A model generated the notes under the pieces. That model ran no database searches. It had not been told where the DNA came from and saw nothing but the letters and a program-made list of their open reading frames with translations. Shown here piece after piece: positions 55,088 to 64,000 of a stretch of 64,000 nt of DNA. Position 1 is the first letter of the stretch; the number at the start of each line of letters is the position of its first letter. A program made the translations under genes and the position numbers. Origin of the DNA: Hippopus hippopus (taxonomy: Eukaryota > Mollusca > Bivalvia > Cardiida > Cardiidae); contig OX328097.1 of the NCBI GenBank assembly GCA_946811185.2, positions 10,610,252 to 10,674,251 of the forward strand, read 5' to 3'.

Positions 55088-56153
55088 GCAATAACTCTAA
55101 ATGATAGTCACATTTTGAATTCCCTGACTAGCAATCTAATTGGCTGGGTCGTTCTATTCTGTTCTGTATACAGATAGCACAGAGCTGTACAGGAAGCGAC
55201 TCTGTTTTGATTGACATTGATTTAGATTATCTCGCGAGATTAAAGACTTAATTAGTCTACAAAATGTTGTCTGCGTGTTGCGATTAGATGGAATTAGTAT
55301 GCACCGGGAAATGATATCAAATTTATACAAACAGATCAATTGAATCGTCGATTTTTTTCACATTATTTATGGTAAATCTTAAAGAGGCCCCGATACTCAT
55401 TTTCAGCCAGTTTTAACTCATCTTGTCTTTATTTTATCAAACTATAGTCATTCTCATATCTTCATGCCAAATATTGCGCCTCACGGTTGCAAGGTTGCTT
55501 AGATTACGGTCGATAGAAAATGCATTTCGCTGAGTTGCGGCCTTCCATGTAAACAGACTCGTCGTTTCCGGTTTTTGAATCGAAGATTTCGATATGTCCG
55601 TTATACACTCGGGTAGATTCGTATGATGATCATGCATTCAGTCACGTGACTATATTTGACCTTCGCCCTGTGTCTAATGAGGTAAACGAAGGAAAATGGA
55701 GGCTTCTCTGTTGCAGCCTCGATTTTCAGACGCGGCCTATATATGCAAATTACAATGTATCCGACTCTAGGCGGAAACCAACGATAAATTTCCATGACAC
55801 ACCGCCATTGTTTACAGCTCCGATCGTCAGCCAGTTTTCTTCTGACCAATGTTCGGTTTCTAATACAAATCTGTGTTTCTTTTTTTCAAGTACACCATAT
55901 TATGTCAGTAATTTATCCATGTTTACACAAGGACTGATTTCTGTACCATTCTAAATTGTTTGAAATTTAACAGCGTTTTTGCTCACCGGCTGTAGACGGG
56001 CATCTTTAATATGTCTTCAGGAATTGAGTAAGTGTCAAAGTACTATTTGGTTCATGCATTTCAAAGTTTGATTTAAAGGAGGGGGGGGGGGGGGGGCTAC
56101 TTAGATTTTTATAATCTCGTTAATTTAAAAGAAATGTTTTATTTCAAAATTTA
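55088..56153. other. No recognisable feature
   Basis: One G tract (56082-56096); no supported gene. Confidence 0.4.
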
Positions 56154-56420
56154 TTGATTGATTGAGTTGGAGTTTAATGCCGTTTTAACACCTTAGGTTA
56201 TATCACGGCGGTCAGTGCACCTACGCATGTGTTTCCTGGCTTTCTCACACCAGTACTGTCACAACTTTCTTTTCAAGTCACTGACTACTTTCTCACATGC
56301 ATCAGAGGTGAGAGGCGAAAAATCTCCGGAAAGAAAGTTTATCTCAACCGGGTATCGAACTCACAACCACCAGGTCACGAGTCCGATACGCTAACCAGTG
56401 AGCTACCCGGGCGGGCTTAT
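56154..56420 (-). mobile_element. tRNA-derived SINE S8
   Basis: Same type as 22508-22757 with a more complete head: A box TAGCTCACTGGTTAGCG and GGTTGTGAGTTCGATACCC on the minus strand. Confidence 0.82.
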
Positions 56421-56477
56421 TTCAAAATTTAGTAAGGTACAAGCTGATAAACCATCAAGTGCAAGAAATAGAGTTTA

Positions 56478-56632
56478 TTTCATCAGCTTGTGGTTAATAT
56501 GGGGAAATTTTTGCCGAAAAAGGGAAAGGTATGCGAAAATAACGAGTGCCGTAAGGCACGAGTTATTTTCGCGGACCTTTCCCTTTTGAGGCAAATATTT
56601 CCCCATATTAACCACAAGCTGATGAAATAAAT
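56478..56632. repeat. Long palindrome
   Basis: About 70-base arms from CATCAGCTTGTGGTTAATAT, centred on GTGCCGTAAGGCAC. Confidence 0.85.
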
Positions 56633-57203
56633 TATATATTATATTTCCTCTGATTATTTTGTCAATGAATGCCACTTTTAAAACTTAAAAACTTAAAAAA
56701 GTAGTTCCAGATTTTCGGCAGGAGGAAAATATTCACTGTGACGGGGAAATAATTCCCCCCAGCTTAAAATTACGACATTTCTTTACCTATAACATTTCTA
56801 AAAATAGACACATGAAATGTAATATAAAAGAATAATAGTGTTTTCTTAATTGTATGTTGCAACTTGAGTTATTTTTAAATTTTGCGCCAGAATTTTGCCA
56901 AATCTTCTGGGAATGCCATATGATCGATAACATGTGTCAATGTTATGAGGGATTGTATTGAAATACTAGCACGACGTGTCGTAAGTAGGTGTACGATAAC
57001 GTCACATCTGGTGTCGCAATTAGACATGGATTTAAAAATTGCACAAATATCATCCCACCATCTAAATGCCAATATTTCGAAATTCACTGGAACCATTCAG
57101 TTTCTTTATGCTTGAAAAGTAACATAGGCCTAGTAGTAGTTACTAGACTAGCCTTTTATACAAAACTTTGCTTCACATAAAAAAAAACAAACTAAGCAAT
57201 TTT

Positions 57204-57553
57204 ATTACATTCCTATCAGTGAATTACTGGGATTTCACAGTGAGTAACACCACCAGTGATAGTAAATATGGTATCATCACTAGAGTCTAGTGACGATATA
57301 GTTTTAGAATTTTTGCCGGAACTACTTTTTTTCTTATATATTGCTCATATTGTACCATTCTTGATAATTATTAGAATAAAAAAAAGTGAATTAGGAATAT
57401 AATAAATAGGATAATCAACTGGTTGTGTGTGATACTAAAAATCTTTCACTCGAATGGGGTTTGATGCGGTTAAAAAAACTCGTCCTTTGGACTCGTTTTT
57501 TCCAACCGCATCACACCCCATTTTAATATCACATACAACCAGTTGATTATCCT
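57204..57553 (+). repeat. Repeat G copy G3
   Basis: Same order as G1: tail first, then the GGTTGTGTGTGATA palindrome. Confidence 0.82.
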
Positions 57554-57866
57554 CTACTTAAACTTCGCCATTTGACAGTTTTCGTCGCTACCATTTAGCA
57601 AAGAGTAAATCGTTGAAGCCATTATTTTGTCTGTAGATAAAAAAAATATTTGACAGGAGAGAAAATCTTTATTCATTGATCCATTTATCCATTTGATCAT
57701 GATAATTGCACGTATGAGATTCATTTTTTTTTTTCTAATTTGTATGCAAAAATAGCATGTTTCAACGTACTTTCAAGAAATGAAAATAGAGAAAACAAAG
57801 ACATTGACAAATCGATATCAAAATGCACCCATTAACACAGGTGTTTGTCCGGGTTAACATTCACGG

Positions 57867-58076
57867 TTAAATCTTTCACGCTAGTAGCGACTCAAGTGCA
57901 TTTTACAGACAGCGTAGATCGTGACCAGACTGCACAGAACGTGCAGTCTGTTCTTCGATCTACACTGTCTGCCACTTGACGCTAAACTATGACCTAAATA
58001 ACTTTCGACTGCAGGTGAAATCTTCTTTTAGACCTCGATACAATTTTAAATTTCTTAAGTTGGTAGCGAAGCGTTA
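57867..58076 (+). mobile_element. MITE B copy B23, diverged
   Basis: TTAA at both ends, hairpin intact, the right third strongly altered. Confidence 0.72.
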
Positions 58077-58284
58077 AATTCATGAAATGAATATTCTCTG
58101 TGAAAAGAAGACAGTAAGAAGATAACAGACTGTTTAATATTCAAGGTTGTTTTCTGTGGGAGATAGTGGAACAGAGGTATCTAGAGCGCGTTTACACCTC
58201 ACATACTCGAGGAAGTGGGGTCGATTTCGTTGAAGAACGAGTTCAACTTTTGGAACTACCCACATAACGGAACAAGCACTGCTA

Positions 58285-58487
58285 AATGATTAATTAATTG
58301 AACGGCGTTTTACGCCGCTTTTATTATTATTCCAGTCATATCATGGCGGCAGCTAACATATTCATGAATTTTCAGGGTTTCACCGGTACAAGGCTGGGGC
58401 TCTGAAGTGTCTTACCCAAGGACACTACTATGAAAAATTCAGTGGATCCAGTGAAGTTCGAACCCTTGACCCCCAGGACGTAACAAG
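58285..58487 (-). mobile_element. SINE S12 (S10 type)
   Basis: Minus strand: GGGTCAAGGGTTCGAAC, then GTCCTTGGGTAAGACACTTC, tail GGCGTAAAACGCCG. Confidence 0.7.
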
Positions 58488-58489
58488 CA

Positions 58490-58614
58490 TTTTCTCTTTT
58501 TCCCACAATTTTTTCTACCCAATCAAAGACACTCACTTGAGGCACATTTGAATTGTTGTCTGAAAAAGCTTTCAGTTTGGACAAGTCTACATTTTTGTCG
58601 TTTGGCAAAGAGTT
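58490..58614 (-). mobile_element. MITE C right half (C26), abutting the SINE
   Basis: One hairpin arm plus the end blocks to GTCGTTTGGCAAAGAGTT. Confidence 0.65.
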
Positions 58615-58632
58615 TTTTCTAAATAAAAACTG

Positions 58633-58871
58633 TTGATTCTTACCTGACGAAAAAAATTTTAAAATTTTAAATAAGTCGAAATAGAAACATTTACAGACGA
58701 AATATTAAATGTGACTCAGTTGGTGTGGTTTGCTCCTGAAACGATGGAAAATTTTGTGGGAAAAGGAGAAAAAAGCTAATTTACCAGCATATTTTTCCTT
58801 TTCCCACAATTTTTTTAGAAGCCTATTCCCCGAGGAACATTTGAACACGTGCATATATGATAAAGTGTTAA
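58633..58871 (+). mobile_element. MITE C copy C27
   Basis: Hairpin with GGGAAAAGGAGAAAAAAGCT and right TTAA. Confidence 0.72.
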
Positions 58872-59042
58872 TTAACGAACTAAATCTTTAGTATCAGTCA
58901 AGCGAAAACCCAGACACGCCGTTGTAATAGGATTCTAATAAGTTAAAATGGTTGTTCGTGACTTTAGAAATCCGCCAACGCTCCTGTACCTAATAAACGT
59001 ATCAGATTCGTGTCTTGTTTAGGCTTTGTAAAGTACAATATA

Positions 59043-59299
59043 GTAAACCATGCAAAGGGGGCTTACTGCATTTGCGATGAGTATCGACTCAGGTCAGCCT
59101 GCGCAGTCCGCGCAGGCTGACCTGGGTAGAAGCTTTTCGCTATCCGTCAATTTTTTGTATGTCAAAGGACTAGTCTACCTCGTGATTAAGTCGGTTGTTA
59201 GAAAATGTGGCTATTATGGATCCATAAGTATGTGATGGCTTGCTTGGTACCATGGATAACGAAGATGCATTAAGCCCTCTTTTGCCGGAGCATGGCTCA
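59043..59299 (+). mobile_element. MITE A copy A21
   Basis: Left end shortened, hairpin perfect, right end intact. Confidence 0.85.
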
Positions 59300-59476
59300 T
59301 TAATAAGAATGATAAATTGACAAAAAAAAATTTTCTCTGTAAAAGAAAAAGAAATCATTGTATTTTCTTTTGGCTCATATGATGTTCAACGTCCAGGGCC
59401 TGCACCCACTAACCTTTCTAAATTTCTTTCCTAGTTTAGTTCCCAAGAACTTTCTAAATTCTACAGTGACACCAAA

Positions 59477-59692
59477 TGAGTCATGCTCTGTGAAAAGAAA
59501 GTTTAATACATCTGCTAAAAGTATCGATGCTTGTCAGCCTGCGTAGTCAACATAGGCTGACATGGGTCGAAACTTCTTGCTGTTTTTAATTTTTGTGCAT
59601 GTTAAAGGACCAGTCTATCTCATGATTCAGTGGGGTTTTAGACAAAATATATATTCTATGATCCATGACTATGTGATGGCTTGCTGGGTATA
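59477..59692 (+). mobile_element. MITE A copy A22, right end missing
   Basis: Left end and hairpin (mismatched) present; stops after TTGCTGGGTA. Confidence 0.75.
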
Positions 59693-59874
59693 TCAGAACG
59701 CCGCTGAAATGGTTTAGCAAACTTGTTTCAAGCGGTAATATAGTAAACCCCCCCCCCCCCCCATAAAGTCATGTCAAAATCTAATGCACGCACAGATCTT
59801 TCCTGGAAAACGCGACGCTGTTTTCAACCCATTGATTACTTTCCCGCATAAACAGCGTCAATCCACCGAGGAAT

Positions 59875-60086
59875 TTAACTCTTAGGCTGCTAAGCGCGAC
59901 TCATTGACCTTTTGCGGACAGCATAGATCAAGATCAGACTGCACAGAACGTGCAGTCTGATCTTGGATCTACACTGTCCGGTTAGGAAATGTTATTCCCC
60001 AAAACATACCTTGGAAATGGTAATAGTTGGGTTTTTACTATCGAATTGAAAATTTCATTTTAGTTATCTAGCAGGATAAGGGTTAA
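59875..60086 (+). mobile_element. MITE B copy B24
   Basis: Closest to the family consensus: TTAACTCTTAGGCTGCTAAG to GGATAAGGGTTAA. Confidence 0.9.
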
Positions 60087-60104
60087 TAGACTGGTTTTAA
60101 GGAA

Positions 60105-60334
60105 TTAACACTTTACCAGACGACAAAATTTTTAACCTTGTCCAAATTGAAAGCATTTGCAGACGACAATTTCAATGTGGCTCAAATGGTGCAATTTTTC
60201 TTTGCTAGGATAGAAAATATTGTGTGAAAAGGAGAAAATGCTGGTTACCAGCATTTTCTCCTTTTCACACACTGTTTTCAAAAGGCCTCTTTCCCAGGGT
60301 CGTTAAAAGTCGGCATTGTGCGGTACAGGGTTAA
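60105..60334 (+). mobile_element. MITE C copy C28
   Basis: Complete, near consensus, TTAA both ends, perfect hairpin. Confidence 0.9.
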
Positions 60335-60390
60335 ATCAAACTTGAGTGTATAGAAAGTATAAAGATGGTGGTAATTTGGGATAATTTCAT

Positions 60391-60613
60391 TTAAACATTT
60401 ACCACACAACGTAATTTTAGACATTTACAAATTTACAGACGACAGATAAAATGTGGTCCAAATGATGGAACTATTTTTTGATGGGGTTGAAAACATTTGT
60501 GGGAAAAGGAGAAAATGCTGGTAACCAGTATTTTCTTCTTTTCCCACAAATGTTTTCAATAGCTTTCCCCTTCAAAGTCGTTAAAACTTGGGATTGTCTG
60601 GTAGAGTATTTAG
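60391..60613 (+). mobile_element. MITE C copy C29
   Basis: Left TTAA and perfect-arm hairpin; right TTAA mutated. Confidence 0.85.
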
Positions 60614-60689
60614 CACAAGTTTTCACGATGGTGTAGCTTTAAGGAATTCTGACTGGAACATCAAAATTCTTTATTGAAGACGCTCAGTA

Positions 60690-60905
60690 CAAGGGGCGTT
60701 CGAAAAGTATCCTGAATGGTGTCATTGCATTTCTTTTATAATACGAATTTTCCTATTCAACAAAAGATATTTTGATATGTTATTGATGTGATACAATAGA
60801 GTCAGTAAGAGGGGCGTTCGAAAAGTATTCTGAAAGGTGTTACTTGCATTTTCCATAACACGAATTTTCCTATTCAACCAAAAATATTTTGGTATGTTAT
60901 TCATA
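60690..60905. repeat. Duplicated mariner-type terminal segment
   Basis: The block starting GGGGCGTTCGAAAAGTAT occurs twice (about 60694 and 60810), each followed by matching sequence containing CGAATTTTCCTATTCAAC. It probably is the 3' end of the mariner relic, duplicated in tandem. Confidence 0.6.
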
Positions 60906-60999
60906 AACCACCTTAGATAAACTTAGTTTAAGTGGGCCAATGCAAATTTCCAAGGTCAGTGTAGCAAAAGACTCGTAGCAAGACTTGGGTGTATACAGA

Positions 61000-61336
61000 A
61001 CCTTCATAACTTGTTTAAATATTACATGTTTTCGACATATTTTCCAATGCTCAATGTACACATCTTTCAACTACAGACTTAGTCGCCACAGCATGATGCT
61101 AAATTCTGTCGCCTACATAATTTTTCTGAAACAGCAAGCAAGTCAACTACGTCCTCAAATGTCCTGCACCGCAGCTCGAACTTCTTTGTAGGTAAGAGCA
61201 AGAAATAGAATGGCTCTGGGTCTGGATAGTTACGGGATTCTCCTCATTCTCATTAAGTACTCTCTAAGTATTGCTTTGTGTCAACAGGAGAATGCAACGG
61301 TACGTCGTCATGGTATAACAGGACGTTAATATTGAG
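61000..61336 (-). pseudogene. Decayed mariner-like transposase, C-terminal half
   Basis: The minus strand reads NVLLYHDDVPLHSPVDTKQY, resembling the mariner HDNAPxHxAxxT catalytic block. After a frameshift it reads YPDPEPFYFLLLPTKKFELR, resembling YSPDLAPCDFFLFPxLKxxL. Several stops and frameshifts follow. The family is recognised from this motif order only. The likely 3' terminal repeat lies downstream at 60690-60900. Confidence 0.65.
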
Positions 61337-61530
61337 GTCCTATCGTTCAGACACGCGTTTGTTGTGATTGATAATAGTTACGGGAGTATTTATTTTAAAG
61401 CGATCTCATCGTTCCACTCTATCGCTTAATCGTGACAGTCACCGTCAAAAATCAGCAACAGCAGCAGTAGTAAATTTATCTCTTTATCGGCGTTATCCGT
61501 GATTTTTATATAGTTATTTTTAATTAGAGA

Positions 61531-62030
61531 TATAGAGGATAATTCCTTTTTTCGGTTAAAGATCGAAATTTATTTCATCGAGTGAACATCATCGGTAATA
61601 TTTTTACTCGTGGCTGTGCGCCACGAGTAAAAATATTACCGATGATGTTCACTCAATGAAATAAATTTCGATCTTTCACCGAAAAAGGAATCTTTTTATT
61701 TAAGCTTCTAACCCCTTTTTTTGTTGGGATTTTCATCAAATCCAGCACAGTTGTTTTCGATCATTCCCCATGGCGTACCCCCTCAACATAGCAACACATT
61801 ACAACATTACGTAAAGCGCGAGAAATGAAGGGTCAAATTACGTCATATTTCCGTTTTATTGAATGGCGCGCACTGTCTACCTAGGTAACTAGTGCGTGGG
61901 AACTACTGTTTCCGCCTTCAATTGAAGGGTTAGAAAATATAAAATCGGTATTTTTCTCTGGTCGTAACCATGATATATCAAACCATATTTTATCACTATT
62001 TCTCGATAAACTACCGAAAAGCATGAAATA
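61531..62030 (+). repeat. Repeat F copy F4
   Basis: Best F palindrome (about 65-base arms) followed by the F tail. It ends 107 bases before the globin exon. Confidence 0.85.
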
Positions 62031-62136
62031 AGAACTCCATACCTGCCCTTGACGCAACATAAAAGGACTATTTTATTAAATAACGATACTGACTCTTTAT
62101 ACAGCATCTGAAAGAATGGTGACTTCTCTTTTTCAG

Positions 62137-62374
62137 GTTTTTCGAGACGGAGCCTAATATGAAAGGACTTTTTCCCAAAATAGTTAAAATGAACAACGAA
62201 AACAAGCTTGAGTGGGACATTGACCGTGAGATGTTACAAAAACACGCAGTCACTGTCATGGAGGGGCTTGGTGCAGCAGTCGAGAGTTTGGATGAATCAG
62301 ATTTTCTCAATAGTGTCCTCATCTCGATTGGTCAGACGCACATACAACGACAAGTGAAGCCTCAAATGCTAAAG
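62137..62374 (+). CDS. Globin, internal exon (neuroglobin-like pattern)
   Basis: 238 bases between acceptor CTCTTTTTCAG and donor AAG|GTGAGC, encoding 79 full codons after one carried-over base. Globins bind heme and oxygen. Visible: FFETEPNMKGLFPKI (helix C to CD corner, with the CD1 Phe at exon residue 12), distal His in QKHAVTVM (residue 36), proximal His in ISIGQTHIQR (residue 68), then VKP and the exon end at LK. His E7 and His F8 are 32 residues apart, as in neuroglobin. The upstream intron is phase 2 and the downstream intron phase 0, the ancestral B12.2 and G7.0 positions. Exon 1 (helices A-B) and exon 3 (G-H) were not found; they may lie beyond the window or behind repeats. This is a gene fragment in view, not necessarily a broken gene. 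Confidence 0.9.
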
Positions 62375-62384
62375 GTGAGCTCTT

Positions 62385-62625
62385 GTTTGTTTGGTGTTTA
62401 TCGCCGTTTTCAAAATAAGTCGGTTATACAACGACGGTCAGCGCTCTCTTTCCACGGTTACTTTCCCAAGTAACCAAAATCCAAAAGATGTTCAGTGAAG
62501 AGAGAGGCGCAAAGCCTGTCGCGATGACTTGCATAAAAGCTTAGTGAAAATTTTGCCTGAACTCGAACTTGGAACGCACAATCTCTCGACTAACGGTCAC
62601 GCTGTCACGGTGACCAATGATTAGG
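62385..62625 (-). mobile_element. Worn SINE S9 in the globin intron
   Basis: Minus-strand tail ATCGCCGTTTTCAAAATAAG-like, middle and worn head; begins ten bases after the exon donor. Confidence 0.6.
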
Positions 62626-62644
62626 TATTCGTTTCTTAGGTGTC

Positions 62645-62855
62645 TTAACTATACATTTTCCTGACAATTTACATAACTGAAAGCATTCACAGGCCACAAA
62701 TAATATAGGGCTTAGATGATGGAATATGTTTTTGGAAGACTAGAAAACATATAGAGAAAAGACTTAAAGCTTGTTCTGTCTAGTCCCACGATGTTTTCAA
62801 AATTCATGTGCCTTAGAGGGTTGTGAAAAGATGGATTTAATTGGTATATAATTAA
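62645..62855 (+). mobile_element. MITE C copy C30, diverged
   Basis: TTAA at both ends and internal blocks; hairpin no longer pairs well. Confidence 0.6.
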
Positions 62856-62884
62856 CCCGTACCACACAAAACGTTGTTTCTAAG

Positions 62885-63115
62885 GTACAAGTGGTTCTAA
62901 GACAATTTGTCATAAGACAGTTCGCACCAGGATCATTGGTACAATACAACTAGTATCCAGAACAACTCGTACCCACAACTATTGGTGCTTCCGGCAATTC
63001 GTAAATAGGACAGTTCGTTCCAGGACAATGGGTACCTAGGGCAATTTTTGGCCAGATAATTCGAACCCAGAGCAACTTGTACTCAGTACAACTGGTATCG
63101 AAAACAATCCTACCT
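62885..63115. repeat. Degenerate about 17-bp tandem repeat
   Basis: Irregular recurrence of variants of GACAATTCGTACCCAG. Confidence 0.6.
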
Positions 63116-63478
63116 CATCTCATCGTCGGTCTCATACGTTGTGCACCTCGACCTGATCTGAAAAAAAAAGGAGGCTGTTTTAATATTCTATTTGAATCCC
63201 CTTACCAGTCGTTGGCATAATGGCACACGAAGAAAACTTTTTGATGGGGTTAAGAAGTCATTGAGTAAAACACCCGATATATTATAGTCCACCCTCCAGA
63301 TACCGGAAAACTTGTGTTCCTTTGCGGTCAGTAAAAAGAATTATGATCATCATCTAGATCAATTTACTGGAGAAATATTTGAAAAAAAGAAACTACTCTT
63401 TGCCTTGAATTACATGAGAAGCTGTCTAATTGGGGGCGTTAAGGTCGGATAAATTTGTGCCGAAATGGGTTCTAGGAT

Positions 63479-63694
63479 TTAACGTTTTTACTGTAAAATA
63501 CATAAACTAGAAATTTACAGCTAAGAACTGAAGTAATGCCATTTCAAAGTTGCCAGAAAATTTTCTTACTGCCGAAAACCTTTTATCGTATCAGACAGTG
63601 AAGACCAAGATCAGACTGCACGTTATGTGCAGTCTGATCTTGATCTACACTTTACCAAAAGGCGCACTGAGTCGTGCTTAGCTGTCTAAGGGTT
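63479..63694 (-). mobile_element. MITE B copy B25
   Basis: Left TTAA, intact hairpin; right TTAA changed to TTAT. Confidence 0.8.
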
Positions 63695-64000
63695 ATTAGC
63701 AATTGACAGGAAATCCTCTTGAGTAAATAGTACGACTGTATTATTGCTCTACATACTTCATAGCAGAGTTATTAGACCTTTCAAAGAGCATTTTAAGTGT
63801 GAAATTATTTGAATTCTGGCATGGATTTTGCACGTACTGTGCCGTCTGATCTTCATCGACATTGTACACAAAGGTGAACTGAGTCGTGTTCATCAGTCGA
63901 AGGGTTATTGACAACTGACAGGAAACTCTCGTGAGCAAATAGTGCGAGTGAATTATTACGCTGTACTTTATAGCAGAGTAAATAGACCTTTCCATGGACA
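63575..64000. repeat. Diverged tandem duplication at the window edge
   Basis: Part of B25 and about 95 bases of flank are repeated about 220 bases on (GGGTTATT, ACTGACAGGAAA, AGCAGAGT and ATAGACCTTTCC-type blocks). Confidence 0.65.

Overview
This is a eukaryotic, AT-rich, gene-poor window that looks like a bivalve mollusc genome. The evidence is spliced genes with GT-AG introns, tRNA-derived SINEs ending in CAAT-type tails, and many short palindromic non-autonomous DNA transposons (MITEs). The species call is inference from general familiarity with bivalve repeats; nothing here fixes the genus. There is no operon structure, CRISPR array or rRNA.

Only three host genes can be supported. (1) An uninterrupted cytochrome P450 reading frame lies on the minus strand at 723-2126. 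It has the heme-cysteine, ExxR and PERF motifs, but no N-terminal membrane anchor and an abnormal I-helix. (2) A three-exon alpha-1,3-fucosyltransferase (GT10) gene lies on the minus strand at 42619-48737. Its small exons encode a short cytoplasmic tail and a type II membrane anchor; its large last exon is the catalytic domain. I assembled it from matching splice phases. (3) One internal globin exon lies on the plus strand at 62137-62374. It is bounded by introns at the two ancestral globin positions (B12.2 and G7.0); the other exons were not found. Two transposase relics are also readable: a Tc1-like C-terminus at 6391-6513 and a decayed mariner-like C-terminal half at about 61000-61336.

Most of the rest is repeats, grouped here into lettered families. 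A: about 260 bp, ends like TGAGCCATGCTCTG, central GC-rich hairpin, 22 copies or fragments. B: about 210 bp, TTAA-flanked, central GATCAGACTGCAC hairpin. C: about 230 bp, TTAA-flanked, central GGAGAAAATGCTGGT hairpin. D: about 260 bp, two copies of an A-like hairpin. E to L: further palindromic or low-copy families. An occupied/empty site pair (33342-33555 against 41285-41288) shows that B inserts at TTAA. There are SINEs of several tRNA-derived types, some with clear target-site duplications, a 1.7-kb 38-bp minisatellite, and a 107-bp triplication.

Layout: 0-2.3 kb P450; 2.3-29 kb dense MITEs and SINEs with nested insertions; 29-42 kb MITEs, minisatellite and long palindromes; 42.6-48.7 kb fucosyltransferase with introns full of repeats; 49-58 kb sparser, mostly unrecognised DNA; 58-62 kb MITEs and mariner relic; 62-64 kb globin exon and a diverged tandem duplication at the right edge. 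The three genes show no sign of working together.
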